Shown here: positions 7,661 to 16,837 of the stretch, piece by piece | Position numbering within the stretch: the stretch's first letter is position 1 | Layout: each line of letters starts with the position of its first letter | Assembly (NCBI GenBank): GCA_021775525.1 | Contig: JAJFHQ010000013.1 | Location: 1-64,000, forward strand | Direction of reading: 5' to 3' | Length of the DNA: 64,000 nucleotides | Origin: Hyphomicrobiales bacterium | Lineage (GTDB): Bacteria; Pseudomonadota; Alphaproteobacteria; Rhizobiales; Methyloligellaceae | Program-made: the position numbers and the translations under genes | Notes under the pieces: generated by a model | What the model saw: only the letters and a program-made list of their open reading frames with translations | Databases searched by the model: none | What the model was told of the DNA's origin: nothing

Positions 7661-8542
7661 ATGAAGTTCACGGGATCCAATACGGCGCTCTTAACACCCT
7701 TCAAGAATGGGGGAATAGACGAGGAGGCCTTTCAGAAATTTGTCGATTGGCAAATTGACCAGGGAACTCATGGACTGGTGCCTGTTGGGACCACGGGCGA
7801 ATCGCCGACCCTTACTCATGATGAACACAAGCGTGTGGCCGAACTTTGCATAGAGGCAGCATCGGGCCGCGTACCGGTGATTGCAGGCGCGGGTTCCAAT
7901 AGCACCGCCGAGGCAATCGATTTTGCACAACACGCCGAGCAGGCAGGTGCAGATGGCCTGCTGGTGGTGACGCCATATTACAATAAGCCATCCCAGGAAG
8001 GGCTTTTCCAGCATTTCAAAGCGATCAATGACAAAGTCGGCATCCCGATCATTATCTATAATATTCCCGGTCGATGCGTGGTCGACATGTCTGTCGAAAC
8101 CATGACCCGGCTGTTTAAATTGTCAAATATTTCTGGTGTGAAGGACGCAACTTCCGACATGGCACGCGTTAGTCATCAGCGCAGTGCTATGGGTGAGGAA
8201 TTTAATCAGTTGTCTGCAGAAGATGGATCGGTGCTGGGTTTCAGAGCTCATGGGGGTGATGGAATTATATCGGTAACGTCGAATGTGGCACCGGCTCATT
8301 GCGCGGAATTTCAAAATGCCTGTACGGCAGGAGACTTTAGCAGGGCACTTGAACTTCAGGACAAGCTCATGCCCCTGCACGATGCGATGTTCGTGGAGCC
8401 GAGCCCGGCACCCGTAAAATACGCTGCCGAACGTCTGGGACTCTGCAGTTCACAGTCACGTTTGCCCATCATGCCACTGACCGAGTCTGGTCGTAAGACG
8501 GTTGATGATGCACTCATTTTCGCCGGCATTCTGAACGGTTAG
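7661..8542 (+). CDS. dapA: 4-hydroxy-tetrahydrodipicolinate synthase
   Basis: The product has 293 residues and is a TIM-barrel aldolase of the lysine/diaminopimelate pathway. It condenses pyruvate with aspartate semialdehyde. Key residues visible are the GTTGE motif (43-47), Tyr133 in IIYNIPGR, and the Schiff-base Lys161 in SGVKDATSD. The length is normal for the family. I choose the ATG at 7661, preceded by GGGAG; an in-frame GTG/ATG 18 bases upstream lacks homology. The gene leads smpB by 13 bases, an order common in alphaproteobacteria. Confidence 0.95.
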   Translation: MKFTGSNTALLTPFKNGGIDEEAFQKFVDWQIDQGTHGLVPVGTTGESPTLTHDEHKRVAELCIEAASGRVPVIAGAGSNSTAEAIDFAQHAEQAGADGLLVVTPYYNKPSQEGLFQHFKAINDKVGIPIIIYNIPGRCVVDMSVETMTRLFKLSNISGVKDATSDMARVSHQRSAMGEEFNQLSAEDGSVLGFRAHGGDGIISVTSNVAPAHCAEFQNACTAGDFSRALELQDKLMPLHDAMFVEPSPAPVKYAAERLGLCSSQSRLPIMPLTESGRKTVDDALIFAGILNG

Positions 8543-8555
8543 AGCAGGAATTCTG

Positions 8556-9026
8556 ATGGCAAAGGATGGCGGTAACCGCAAGGTGGTCGCTGAGAACAGG
8601 AAAGCCCGGCGCAACTACGAGATCGAGGATACTTTTGAAGCGGGCCTGATGCTGACAGGCACCGAGGTGAAATCCTTACGGTCAGGCAAAGCCAATATCG
8701 CCGAATCCTATGCTTCTGATGAGGATGGGGAACTGTTTCTGCTCAACGCCTATATCCCGGAATACGCCGAGGCCAGCCGCTTCAACCATTCTCCCCGGCA
8801 GCCGCGTAAATTGCTGCTTCATAAAAAAGAGATTCACAAGCTCATGGTTGGGATTCAACGTGAGGGCATGACAATCGTGCCGCTCAAGCTGTATTTCAAC
8901 GATCGTGGCATTGCCAAATTGAAAATCGGGCTCGCGAAGGGCCGAAAATTACATGACAAGCGCCAGGTGGATCGCAAGCGTGACTGGGAGCGCCAGAAAG
9001 CACGACTGATGCGCGAAAAGAGTTAG
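8556..9026 (+). CDS. smpB: SsrA (tmRNA)-binding protein SmpB
   Basis: The product has 156 residues. SmpB carries tmRNA into stalled ribosomes for trans-translation. Visible are the start of the conserved core ([19 protein letters not shown]), the [21 protein letters not shown] box, the LLHKKEI section and the basic C-terminal tail ([20 protein letters not shown]) that acts as codon-anticodon mimic in the A site. The length is typical. It is the second gene after dapA. The tmRNA gene (ssrA) was not found in this window. Confidence 0.96.
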   Translation: MAKDGGNRKVVAENRKARRNYEIEDTFEAGLMLTGTEVKSLRSGKANIAESYASDEDGELFLLNAYIPEYAEASRFNHSPRQPRKLLLHKKEIHKLMVGIQREGMTIVPLKLYFNDRGIAKLKIGLAKGRKLHDKRQVDRKRDWERQKARLMREKS

Positions 9027-9133
9027 GCCATTTGCGCTGCATTCTGTACGGGATTGGATCTTGCAGGAACGCTGTGAGTGCACGAAAAACTAGATATCAA
9101 CACGATGGACAAGACATGACCGAGGTTGTGACT

Positions 9134-9697
9134 ATGAGCAAAAACCTTTTGCAGCTTCCCGACGATTTGCCAGTGCCGGAAGATGACGGCGGGGCTTCAC
9201 ACCTGATTGGGATGGCAATACCGCAAGTCACTCTTCCTTCAACGTCCGGTGGCCCGGTTGAGCTAGGGAAGGTTTCAAAGCGCACTGTGATCTATGCCTA
9301 CCCGCGTACAGGGGTTCCAGATGAGCCAACATTTTTCGAGGGCTGGGAAGCCATTCCGGGCGCTCGCGGCTGCACGCCGGAGTCATGTGCGTTTCGTGAT
9401 CATCACGGCGAGCTACTTGCGGCAGGTGCAGATGTCTTCGGGCTTAGTACTCAGGACACTTCCTTCCAGCGCGATGCGGTCAATCGTATGCACCTTCCTT
9501 TTGCCATTCTCAGCGATGACCGGCTGGAGCTGACATACGCGCTGAATTTGCCGACTTTTGACGTGAATGGGCTGACGTTGCTCAAACGGATCACGCTGGT
9601 AATCAGGGATGAAAGAATCGAGCATGTGTTCTATCCCGTCTTTCCGCCGGACGGGCATGCGGAAGTTGTTTTGAACTGGCTCAAGTCCAATCCCTAG
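9134..9697 (+). CDS. Peroxiredoxin of the BCP/PrxQ-like group
   Basis: The product has about 187 residues and a thioredoxin-like redoxin fold. The strand VIYAYPRTGVPDEP is followed by the motif GARGCTPESCAFRDHH, in which two cysteines six residues apart would be the peroxidatic and resolving pair, as in PrxQ/BCP enzymes. The C-terminal strands (FDVNGLTLLKRITLVIRD) match the fold. It would reduce peroxides using thioredoxin. I prefer the ATG at 9134 (GAGG eight bases before) over 9116 or the open frame from 9032. It follows smpB by about 107 bases. The exact subgroup is uncertain because the first residues of the catalytic loop are longer than in E. coli BCP. Confidence 0.8.
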   Translation: MSKNLLQLPDDLPVPEDDGGASHLIGMAIPQVTLPSTSGGPVELGKVSKRTVIYAYPRTGVPDEPTFFEGWEAIPGARGCTPESCAFRDHHGELLAAGADVFGLSTQDTSFQRDAVNRMHLPFAILSDDRLELTYALNLPTFDVNGLTLLKRITLVIRDERIEHVFYPVFPPDGHAEVVLNWLKSNP

Positions 9698-9831
9698 ATT
9701 GTTTTTTTCTGCGTCCTCGACGGTGTATCCGGAGAAATTTCAAGCACTGCTAGCGCTCAGATGTTCTTTTGCCAGTCTCGAATATTTATTGGCCAGAATC
9801 AGAACGCGGTAATTGAGTCAGTAACAAGCGG
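9698..9831. other. Short intergenic region, no feature seen
   Basis: 134 bases between the ends of the convergent peroxiredoxin and uracil-DNA glycosylase genes. A T-rich run after the peroxiredoxin stop may aid termination, but I see no proper hairpin. Confidence 0.4.
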
Positions 9832-10497
9832 TCAAACCGTCGCGAGATGGGCTTCGATTGCGCTGAACACATCTTCGAACATCTCTGTCGTAAGACGGCG
9901 GGTGTTCGTGTTGTAGCGAGAGCAGTGGTAGCTATCGAAAAGCGTGAGCCTGTCGTCGAGCCGGTGAATCGCACAATGGGCAAATTTGTAGGCAGATTTG
10001 CGGAGGCCAAGCGTGGCCAAAGTGTTGTCATGGGCAATGCGTCCGAGCGCCAGAATAGCTGAGAGCCGGGGCATTGAGGCAATGCGCCCTTCCAGGAACG
10101 GGCGGCAGAGACGCGATTCTTCACCCGTTGGCTTGTTTTGCGGCGGCACACAGCGCACGGCGTTTGTAATCATGCAATTTTGCAGTTTCAGCCCATCATT
10201 GGCGTGACCCCCATAGCCACCCGAGGAAAGCTTGAATTTTTCAAGGGTGGCATAGAGAAGATCGCCGGCATAGTCGCCAGTGAATGGCCGGCCGGTTTTA
10301 TTCGCACCCTGCAGGCCAGGCGCGAGGCCCACGATCAACAGACGCGCATTGTTAGACCCGAACGAAGGTACTGGTCCATTGAACCAATCAGGATGCTCCT
10401 GCGCATTGTTATCGCGAAACGCGCTCAAACGGGCGCATAACCTGCAGTCCCTTGGCGGTTCTGCGTGCTGTGATGTATCAGAGGAAAGTGAGCTCAC
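9832..10497 (-). CDS. Family 5 (UDGb-type) uracil-DNA glycosylase
   Basis: The product has 221 residues and removes uracil (and often other deaminated bases) from DNA. Motif A is GLAPGLQGANKTGRPFTGD (57-75), in which the acidic water-activating residue of families 1 and 4 is absent, as expected for UDGb. The C-terminal motif SYHCSRYNTNTRRLT contains the base-flipping His. Cysteines CRLC (18, 21) and those in VRCVPP and SRLCRP are placed for the usual 4Fe-4S cluster. The start is GTG at 10495-10497, inside a GTGA four-base overlap with the stop of the NYN gene, so the two are translationally coupled. The open frame reads cleanly throughout. Confidence 0.88.
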   Translation of the reverse strand: MSSLSSDTSQHAEPPRDCRLCARLSAFRDNNAQEHPDWFNGPVPSFGSNNARLLIVGLAPGLQGANKTGRPFTGDYAGDLLYATLEKFKLSSGGYGGHANDGLKLQNCMITNAVRCVPPQNKPTGEESRLCRPFLEGRIASMPRLSAILALGRIAHDNTLATLGLRKSAYKFAHCAIHRLDDRLTLFDSYHCSRYNTNTRRLTTEMFEDVFSAIEAHLATV

Positions 10498-11099
10498 ACT
10501 TCCGCAACTTCCTCATCAATTTCGGGATCGTACGCTTCGTCGAACTCTGGTTCGTCACTGGGGCGGGGGGCGCCACTGCGTCCGATTTCTTGTTCCATGT
10601 CCGCCAATTCAATAAATTGATCAGCCTGACGGCGGAGTTCATCGGCAATCATTGGTGGCTGGGTTGCCAGGGTGGAAACAACGGTGACTCGCCGGCCCTT
10701 GTACTGGAGCGATTCAACCAGGGATCGAAAATCACCATCGCCTGAAAAAATAATCAGATGATCGAGATGTTCCGCCAGTTCCATGGCATCAACGGCGAGC
10801 TCAATATCCATGTTTCCCTTGATCTTGCGCCGGCCCGACGAATCCGTGAATTCCTTGGTCGGCTTGGTGACCATGGTGTAGCCGTTATAGTCGAGCCAAT
10901 CGACCAGAGGACGAATGGAGGAATATTCCTGATCCTCTGCCACGGCCGTGTAATAGAGCGCGCGGATCAGATGACCTTTGCTTTGAAAAACTTTGAGTAA
11001 CTTCTTGTAATCTATATCAAAACCCAACGCTCTTGCAGCTGCATATAAATTTGCACCATCAATGAAGAGCGCTATACGCTCATTTGGATACACATTCAT
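10494..11099 (-). CDS. NYN (LabA/DUF88-like) nuclease-domain protein
   Basis: The product has about 201 residues. The NYN domain is a PIN-like RNase fold. Motifs are the first acidic residue in IALFIDGANLY (Asp14), the KGNMDIELAVDAM stretch (the middle Asp) and the IIFSGDGDFRSLVESL motif (two Asp near 125). All three acidic sites are kept, so nuclease activity is plausible. The C-terminus is acidic (about 170-201), which may mediate protein contacts. I start at the ATG 33 bases into the open frame, which gives the standard N-terminus. The stop overlaps the GTG of the uracil-DNA glycosylase. It is divergent from folK; the precise role in alphaproteobacteria is unknown. Confidence 0.85.
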   Translation of the reverse strand: MNVYPNERIALFIDGANLYAAARALGFDIDYKKLLKVFQSKGHLIRALYYTAVAEDQEYSSIRPLVDWLDYNGYTMVTKPTKEFTDSSGRRKIKGNMDIELAVDAMELAEHLDHLIIFSGDGDFRSLVESLQYKGRRVTVVSTLATQPPMIADELRRQADQFIELADMEQEIGRSGAPRPSDEPEFDEAYDPEIDEEVAEV

Positions 11100-11240
11100 T
11101 TCTAAAGACCTCGTACATAAAATTACATTCATTCAAAATGGCTGGCGTACCGGACAATTAGATACCGGAGCCCGTAATGCCTTGAGATATAAGGGTGCAC
11201 CTCAATTAAGGCAATTCGAGACCCGTAAAAGGAGTTTCCC

Positions 11241-11774
11241 GTGATTTTAATTGCGTTGGGATCTAACTGTTCAGGGGCATGGGGCTCACCCCGGGCCACA
11301 CTCGAACGTGCCGTATCTGAAATTGCGAAGGGCTCGGGCACGCGGATTTTAAGGCGATCGCGCTATTATGAAACTGACGGCGTGGGATCTGGACAACCTG
11401 GTGTGTTCGTGAATTCAGTGGTCTCGATCGAGACCCACTGCGGACCCGAAACTCTGCTCCGCCGGCTCAAGCAAATTGAGCGCACCGCCGGGCCTCGTTC
11501 TGCGCGAAGATGGGGCCCCAGAACGTTGGATCTCGATATTCTGGACTACCGGGGACGGATTTTAGGTTGGCCGGAGAAGGGGCGGTTAAACGATGCAGCA
11601 ATCCGGAGCGCGCTGGTGCTGCCGCACCCTTTGTTGCATGAACGGCATTTTGTCCTCGTGCCGTTGATTGACGCCGCTCCTGGGTGGCGTCACCCCGTCC
11701 TGCACCGTACCGCAAGTGAGCTTTGGTCGCGAATGCGTCATGAGCGCAAGGGTCGCGTAATAAATGAGGTATAA
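11241..11774 (+). CDS. folK: 2-amino-4-hydroxy-6-hydroxymethyldihydropteridine pyrophosphokinase
   Basis: The product has 177 residues and transfers pyrophosphate from ATP to the pterin in folate synthesis. The N-terminal ALGSN motif, the loop RSRYYETDGVGSG.QPGFVN-type region (here GVGSGQPGVFVNSV), the signature GPRTLDLDILDY and the HPLLHERHFVLVPL segment are all present. GTG is the start, with AAAGGAG ten bases before. Length and motifs are normal. It is the first gene of the long plus-strand run and lies divergent to the NYN gene. It is separated from rpoZ by 97 bases and a likely promoter. Confidence 0.93.
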   Translation: MILIALGSNCSGAWGSPRATLERAVSEIAKGSGTRILRRSRYYETDGVGSGQPGVFVNSVVSIETHCGPETLLRRLKQIERTAGPRSARRWGPRTLDLDILDYRGRILGWPEKGRLNDAAIRSALVLPHPLLHERHFVLVPLIDAAPGWRHPVLHRTASELWSRMRHERKGRVINEV

Positions 11775-11805
11775 GATGCATGTTACCCAAGTGGTCAAGC
11801 ATGGC

Positions 11806-11834
11806 TTGCTTTGATTGAGTAGAGCGCCTAAATA
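11806..11834 (+). promoter_or_regulatory. Probable promoter of rpoZ
   Basis: TTGCTT (11806-11811), a 17-base spacer, then TAAATA (11829-11834). Transcription would begin near 11841, giving a leader of about 30 bases before the rpoZ ATG, with an ACGAGGA site (11858-11864) placed for its translation. Confidence 0.5.
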
Positions 11835-11871
11835 GACTGGCGAATCTCACTTTTTTACGAGGAATGAACCC

Positions 11872-12282
11872 ATGGCACGCGTCACTGTCGAAGATTGCAT
11901 CGACAAGGTTTCCAATCGTTTCGAACTGGTGTTGCTGGCCAGCCATCGCGCCCGAGCGATTTCTGCGGGATCGCCAATCACCCTCGAGCGTGACAACGAC
12001 AAGAATCCAGTGGTTGCCCTGCGCGAAATAGCCGAACAGAGCATTTCATCTGAAGATGTAAATGAAGCTGTGATTCATTCCATGCAAAAATATGTTGAGG
12101 TGGATGAGCCGGAACCGGAAGAAGCGCCATTGGTAACGCCGGAGTCCATGACCCCGGTTCTTGCGCGCGACGAACAGAGTGCCGATACGTCCATCGACCG
12201 GATGACGGAAGAGGAATTGCTCAAGGGCCTGGAAAGTATAGCGTCCAGTGAATCATCCAATGCGGGCCAGCGCTCCAGATAG
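11872..12282 (+). CDS. rpoZ: RNA polymerase omega subunit
   Basis: The product has 136 residues. Omega binds the beta-prime C-terminus and aids RNA polymerase assembly, and it is part of the ppGpp site. The conserved start [20 protein letters not shown] and the RARAISAG...[11 protein letters not shown] core are present in the first 65 residues. The remaining half is acidic (DEPEPEEAP) and of the kind common in alphaproteobacteria. It is followed 147 bases later by rsh, the ppGpp synthetase gene, an arrangement shared widely in proteobacteria. Confidence 0.96.
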   Translation: MARVTVEDCIDKVSNRFELVLLASHRARAISAGSPITLERDNDKNPVVALREIAEQSISSEDVNEAVIHSMQKYVEVDEPEPEEAPLVTPESMTPVLARDEQSADTSIDRMTEEELLKGLESIASSESSNAGQRSR

Positions 12283-12429
12283 GTTAAGCGCCATTCCTGA
12301 AGGGCTGAAGGCTTCGCGAGCCTGCTGTTCTGCCAAGAGTCCACAAAGAGATATCTTTTCAAGCGTTGATTTTGTTCACGGCCTTCCGAGTGTGTTCTTT
12401 CCGCCGGTCGAGGAGGGCAGGGACAGCCC

Positions 12430-14673
12430 ATGATGCGCCAATATGAACTTGTGGAGCGGGTAAAATCCTATGATCCGCAAGCTGACGAAGCACTTTTGAA
12501 CCGTGCATATGTCTATGCCATGCAAATGCATGGGCACCAGAAGCGCGCCTCAGGCGATCCATTTATATCTCACCCGTTGGAGGTGGCTGCGATCCTGGCG
12601 GATCTCAAGCTTGATGATGCCACCATTGCCAGCGCCCTGCTGCATGACACCATCGAGGATACGCAGGCAACCCGGGATGAAATAGACAAACTGTTTGGCA
12701 AGGAAATTGGATCGCTCGTCGAAGGCTTGACGAAAATTGCCAAGCTCGACCTGGTGACCCGCAAAGCCGAGCAGGCCGAAAATTTCCGCAAACTTCTAAT
12801 AGCCATCACCAGCGATGTCAGGGTGCTTCTGATCAAGCTGGCAGACCGTCTCCACAATATGCGCACACTCTCCCATGTGCGGCCAGACCAGCGCAAACGT
12901 ATCGCCGAGGAAACTATGGATATCTATGCGCCATTGGCTGGGCGTATGGGCATGCAGTGGCTGCGTGAAGAGCTGGAAGACCTGGCCTTCAAGGCGCTCA
13001 ATCCGCAAGCCTATGACATTGTGGTGAAACGGCTTGGCGAGTTACACGAGAACAACAAGGGGCTGATTGGAGAAATCGAAGCGGCCCTGAGCGATAAATT
13101 TTCTGAAAGCGGGATTGAAGCGCAGGTCCAGAGCCGTGAAAAAAAGCCTTACTCCATCTGGAGTAAGATGGAGCGCAAGCAGATTTCACTTGAGCAACTG
13201 TCGGATATATTCGGTTTCCGCGTTATCGTCGAGGAGGCGGTAGACTGCTACGGCGTGCTCGGCGTCGTACACACCACCTGGCGCATGGTTCCCGGTCGCT
13301 TCAAGGACTATGTCTCGACGCCAAAACAGAATGACTACCAATCTATCCATACGACTATCGTGGGCCCGCGCCATCAGCGCGTAGAGCTGCAAATCCGAAC
13401 AGATCATATGCACAATATTGCCGAGTATGGCATCGCCGCTCACGCGCTCTACAAGAGTCCGATCAATGGCAAGGGTGCGCTGGGATCACGAAAGAAAAAC
13501 CTCAGTCTTTCCCAGGAGAGCAACGCCTATCGCTGGCTCAGGCGCCTGGTTGAAATGTTACTCGAAGGCGACAATCCTGAAGAGTTTCTCGAACATACCA
13601 AGCTCGAATTGTTTCATGATCAGGTGTTCTGTTTCACACCCAAGGGGCTTCTCATAGCCCTGGCTCGCGGCGCAACGCCGGTTGATTTCGCTTACGCTGT
13701 TCATACTGACATCGGCAACTCCTGCGTGGGGTGCAAGATCAACGGTCGGACCATGCCGTTGATGACCGAATTGAAGACTGGCGACGAGGTAGACATTCTC
13801 ATCTCTAAATCCCAGACGCCTCCTGCCGCATGGGAGCGTATCGTTGTAACGGGCAAGGCGCGCTCGGCCATACGACGGGCCTCGCGTGAAGCATTGCGTG
13901 AACAATATGGCAAGCTCGGACGAGAAATCCTTGGACGCGCCTTTAAGCGGGTCGGCAAGTCTTACCGCAAGGCGACTCTTGAGAGGACGCTGCACAGGTT
14001 ATCGCAAAAAACAGTCGATGATGTGCTGACTGCGGTCGGGCGAGGTGAATTGCCGTCGGCAGATGTATTGCAGGCCGCATTTCCTGATATTCCCAGGCTC
14101 GACCCGCCCAAGCGTCAGACCGTGAAGCGTAATGATGAAGGCTGGTTCGGGCTCACCAAGGCTATCGGCTTGAAATTCCGTCTGCCCGGTTCTGGCGCTC
14201 GTGACGATGGGCAAAGCACGAACGGCATACCGATCAAGGGGCTCAAGGGCGATTTACCGGTGCGTTTTTCTGAGCGAGGCGGGGCCGTTCCAGGAGACCG
14301 GATTGTCGGCATCATGGAGCCGGGTGAGGGGATTACCATATATCCCATTCATTCAGATGACTTGAAGCAATTTGACGACCAGCCCGAGCGATGGATTGAT
14401 GTCAGGTGGGACATTGATGAGAAGAACACGGACCGATTCCCTGTACAGATTGTTGTCACGGCCATAAACGAGCCAGGAACGCTAGCGCAAATTGCTCAAA
14501 TCATCGGCGAGAATGGCGGCAATATCGACAATATCAAGATGCAGCGCGAAGCGGCGGACTTCACCAATATGCTGATTGACTTGGAAGTGTGGGATCTGAC
14601 TCACCTCAATGAAATCATCTCCGGCCTGAATTCCAAATCCGTGGTAAGCGCAGTTACACGATCTAAACAATGA
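12430..14673 (+). CDS. rsh: Bifunctional (p)ppGpp synthetase/hydrolase
   Basis: The product has 747 residues. The HD hydrolase domain has the metal motif HDTIED at 72-77, intact, so ppGpp hydrolysis is expected. The synthetase domain (about 230-350) has GFRVIVE and RFKDYVSTPKQNDYQSIHTTI, with the conserved RXKD and G-loop residues. A TGS domain (FTPKGLLIALARGATPVDFAYAVHTDIG) and a C-terminal ACT domain (about 668-740, VVTAINEPGTLAQIAQIIGENGGNI) follow. The sole Rsh of many Hyphomicrobiales has this layout. Two ATGs open the frame; a GAGGAGG lies about 12 bases before the first. pyrE starts 88 bases after its stop. Confidence 0.95.
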   Translation: MMRQYELVERVKSYDPQADEALLNRAYVYAMQMHGHQKRASGDPFISHPLEVAAILADLKLDDATIASALLHDTIEDTQATRDEIDKLFGKEIGSLVEGLTKIAKLDLVTRKAEQAENFRKLLIAITSDVRVLLIKLADRLHNMRTLSHVRPDQRKRIAEETMDIYAPLAGRMGMQWLREELEDLAFKALNPQAYDIVVKRLGELHENNKGLIGEIEAALSDKFSESGIEAQVQSREKKPYSIWSKMERKQISLEQLSDIFGFRVIVEEAVDCYGVLGVVHTTWRMVPGRFKDYVSTPKQNDYQSIHTTIVGPRHQRVELQIRTDHMHNIAEYGIAAHALYKSPINGKGALGSRKKNLSLSQESNAYRWLRRLVEMLLEGDNPEEFLEHTKLELFHDQVFCFTPKGLLIALARGATPVDFAYAVHTDIGNSCVGCKINGRTMPLMTELKTGDEVDILISKSQTPPAAWERIVVTGKARSAIRRASREALREQYGKLGREILGRAFKRVGKSYRKATLERTLHRLSQKTVDDVLTAVGRGELPSADVLQAAFPDIPRLDPPKRQTVKRNDEGWFGLTKAIGLKFRLPGSGARDDGQSTNGIPIKGLKGDLPVRFSERGGAVPGDRIVGIMEPGEGITIYPIHSDDLKQFDDQPERWIDVRWDIDEKNTDRFPVQIVVTAINEPGTLAQIAQIIGENGGNIDNIKMQREAADFTNMLIDLEVWDLTHLNEIISGLNSKSVVSAVTRSKQ

Positions 14674-14761
14674 ACATATCGCCAATAACAAGGGGGACGT
14701 ATTCGCGGGCTGGAGAGGCGACAACCATGCCTGATGTCCGGTGTGAATGCGGCAACAAGTG

Positions 14762-15346
14762 ATGACGGAAGACGAATTGCTGGATGAAATGCGCAATGCA
14801 GACGCCTTGCTGGAAGGACATTTCGTGTTGTCTTCCGGGCAACACAGCAACGCCTATCTGCAATGCGCACGATTTCTCATGAATGCACGCCGGGCCGAAC
14901 GGGCTTGTGCCGCCTTGGCAAGGAAAGTCAACGATGGGATCAAAGAGGATATCGATCTCGTCTTTTCTCCCGCCATGGGCGGCGTAGTTATCGGGCATGA
15001 AATGGGCCGGCAGTTGGGAAAGCCGGCAATTTTCTTTGAGCGCGTGGAAGGAGAATTCGTCCTTCGGCGCGGATTTGAGATCTCGCCAGGTGCACATTGC
15101 GTTTTGGTTGAAGATGTCGTGACAACCGGTCTGTCTTCGCGTGAGTGCATAGCCGCAGCGCAAGATCGTGGCGCAAATGTCGTGGCGGGATGCTGTCTCA
15201 TTGACCGCTCAAACGGAACAGCGGATATCGGCGTCCCGCTCATTTCCCTAGCCGCGATTGATATTCCGATATTTGCTCCTGACCAGATTCCGGAAGATTT
15301 ACAAGGCATTCCGGCTATTAAACCGGGTAGCCGCGGCCTCAAATGA
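14762..15346 (+). CDS. pyrE: Orotate phosphoribosyltransferase
   Basis: The product has 194 residues. It joins orotate and PRPP to give OMP in pyrimidine synthesis. The PRPP-binding signature VLVEDVVTTGLSSRE is intact. The earlier flexible-loop region (FERVEGEFVLRRGFEI) and the N-terminal HFVLSSGQHSNAYLQC, which corresponds to the PyrE SGKHSxxYxQ box, fit the family. I choose the ATG at 14762; the frame is open five codons upstream but with weaker translation signals. It lies between rsh and a DUF2062 gene in a conserved alphaproteobacterial order. Confidence 0.93.
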   Translation: MTEDELLDEMRNADALLEGHFVLSSGQHSNAYLQCARFLMNARRAERACAALARKVNDGIKEDIDLVFSPAMGGVVIGHEMGRQLGKPAIFFERVEGEFVLRRGFEISPGAHCVLVEDVVTTGLSSRECIAAAQDRGANVVAGCCLIDRSNGTADIGVPLISLAAIDIPIFAPDQIPEDLQGIPAIKPGSRGLK

Positions 15347-15424
15347 TGTAGAATTTTTCATGTCGCTAGCGCTCGCACAATGCGTTTACAGTCTCTACAT
15401 ATGTTGAAATCATAAAATCGCCTC

Positions 15425-15444
15425 CAGTCCCGAATATGGGACTG
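15425..15444 (+). promoter_or_regulatory. Perfect 7-bp hairpin in leader of DUF2062 gene
   Basis: CAGTCCC (15425-15431) and GGGACTG (15438-15444) are perfect complements with a six-base loop. It lies 26 bases before the next ATG. It may be an operator or an RNA hairpin that affects translation. There is no trailing T-run, so it is not a terminator. Confidence 0.4.
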
Positions 15445-15469
15445 AAATTACAGGTAATTGAGGTTTTGA

Positions 15470-16036
15470 ATGTTATTCGGGCGTCGAACTCCACCGCGTT
15501 GGAGCGAAAAGTTGCGGGTCTGGCTATGGCCTCGCCGCAACTGGAGCCGTTCGACCCGCTATGTCGCGGCCCGTCTATGGAGGCTTCGAGCCACTCCGCA
15601 TGCCATAGCGCTAGGTTGCGCCTTAGGCGTTTTTGCATCTTGCACTCCGTTTCTGGGTTTACATTTTATTCTAGCCGGCATCCTTGCCTGGGTGACGCGT
15701 TCCAGCTTACTTGCTTCCGCATTGGGAACATTTTTTGGCAATCCACTGACATTTCCATTTATCTGGATTGCCTCTTATCAGCTGGGCAACTGGGCACTCG
15801 GGCAGGATTCAAAAGTTAAGGACATCGACCTTTCTGGAGGGATTTTCGACAAGTCCATTGATCAGCTTCTGCCGCTCCTTAAGCCCATGACCGTGGGTGG
15901 CGTGCCGCTCGGAATTACGATTGGGACTCTCATTTACTTCATCGTCAAGAAAGCAACGGATGCCTATCAGAACAAACAGCGCCGGGATAACCACAGCCAG
16001 TCGGCGCAAGCGTGGCAGTGTAACCAGCAGGAGTGA
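15470..16036 (+). CDS. DUF2062 family membrane protein
   Basis: The product has 188 residues. The basic N-terminus (about 1-40) is followed by hydrophobic helices: IALGCALGVFASCTPFLGLHFIL (45-67), a segment ILAWVTRSSLLASALGTFFGNPLTFPFIW (68-98), and a third near 145-165. The motif GxFxxxTPxxGxH...NPLT is the signature of DUF2062, a family of small inner-membrane proteins often linked to lipid A or lipopolysaccharide loci but of no proven function. It sits four bases before pdxJ, so it is in the same transcript. Confidence 0.85.
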   Translation: MLFGRRTPPRWSEKLRVWLWPRRNWSRSTRYVAARLWRLRATPHAIALGCALGVFASCTPFLGLHFILAGILAWVTRSSLLASALGTFFGNPLTFPFIWIASYQLGNWALGQDSKVKDIDLSGGIFDKSIDQLLPLLKPMTVGGVPLGITIGTLIYFIVKKATDAYQNKQRRDNHSQSAQAWQCNQQE

Positions 16037-16039
16037 AAA

Positions 16040-16825
16040 ATGAGCGCGAACTACCCTAAAGCGCCTTACCTGAGGCTTGGCGTTAATATCGATCATGTGG
16101 CGACCATTCGTAATGCGCGTGGTGGAGGTCATCCAGACCCGGTAAGGGCAGCCCACCTGGCGGCAGAGGCGGGGGCCGATGGCATTACCGCGCATTTGCG
16201 TGAGGATCGCCGTCATATTTCTGATGAGGATATTGCACGCCTGATGTCCGAGATCGAGCAGCCACTCAACCTTGAAATGGCAATGACCGATGAAATGCTC
16301 CAGATCGCACTCAATCATCGCCCAAATGCGTGTTGCATTGTGCCGGAAAGCCGTCAGGAACTGACAACCGAAGGGGGGCTTGATGCTGTCTCCATGGGTG
16401 ATCGACTGTCGGCTTATAATGCACAATTGAAAAATGCGGGGATCAGAGTATCCCTGTTCATCGATCCAGATATAACCCAAATCGAAGCCTCAACATCAGT
16501 TGGGGCTGATATCGTTGAACTGCATACAGGCCCCTATTGTGAAGCTGCGCTTGAGGGAGACAAGGCGAAGTCCACGTCGGAAATAGAACGGCTTGCAGAG
16601 TGCGCGCGCGCAGCTTCGGCTGCTGGCCTTGAAGTGCATGCCGGGCATGGCCTGACCTTTGATACGGTCGATGCCGTCGCTGCCATGCCTGAAATCGTTG
16701 AGCTGAATATCGGCCATTTCCTGATCGGAGAGGCCATTTACGGCGGATTGCATTCGACCATCGGCCGGATGCGGGCGCTGATGAACAATGCGCGCGCCGA
16801 TGCCAATGGCCGTGCCAGCGCCTGA
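16040..16825 (+). CDS. pdxJ: Pyridoxine 5'-phosphate synthase
   Basis: The product has 261 residues. PdxJ condenses 3-amino-2-oxopropyl phosphate with deoxyxylulose phosphate to give pyridoxine 5'-phosphate. Present are RLGVNIDHVATIRNARGG at 12-29, the HLREDRRHI motif around 52, the EMAMTDEM box, and HAGHGLTFDTV near 200. Length and motifs are standard. The gene follows the DUF2062 gene by three bases and precedes acpS by 12, in the classic pdxJ-acpS-lepB-rnc-era order of proteobacteria. Confidence 0.96.
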   Translation: MSANYPKAPYLRLGVNIDHVATIRNARGGGHPDPVRAAHLAAEAGADGITAHLREDRRHISDEDIARLMSEIEQPLNLEMAMTDEMLQIALNHRPNACCIVPESRQELTTEGGLDAVSMGDRLSAYNAQLKNAGIRVSLFIDPDITQIEASTSVGADIVELHTGPYCEAALEGDKAKSTSEIERLAECARAASAAGLEVHAGHGLTFDTVDAVAAMPEIVELNIGHFLIGEAIYGGLHSTIGRMRALMNNARADANGRASA

Positions 16826-16837
16826 GGATATTTTTAT

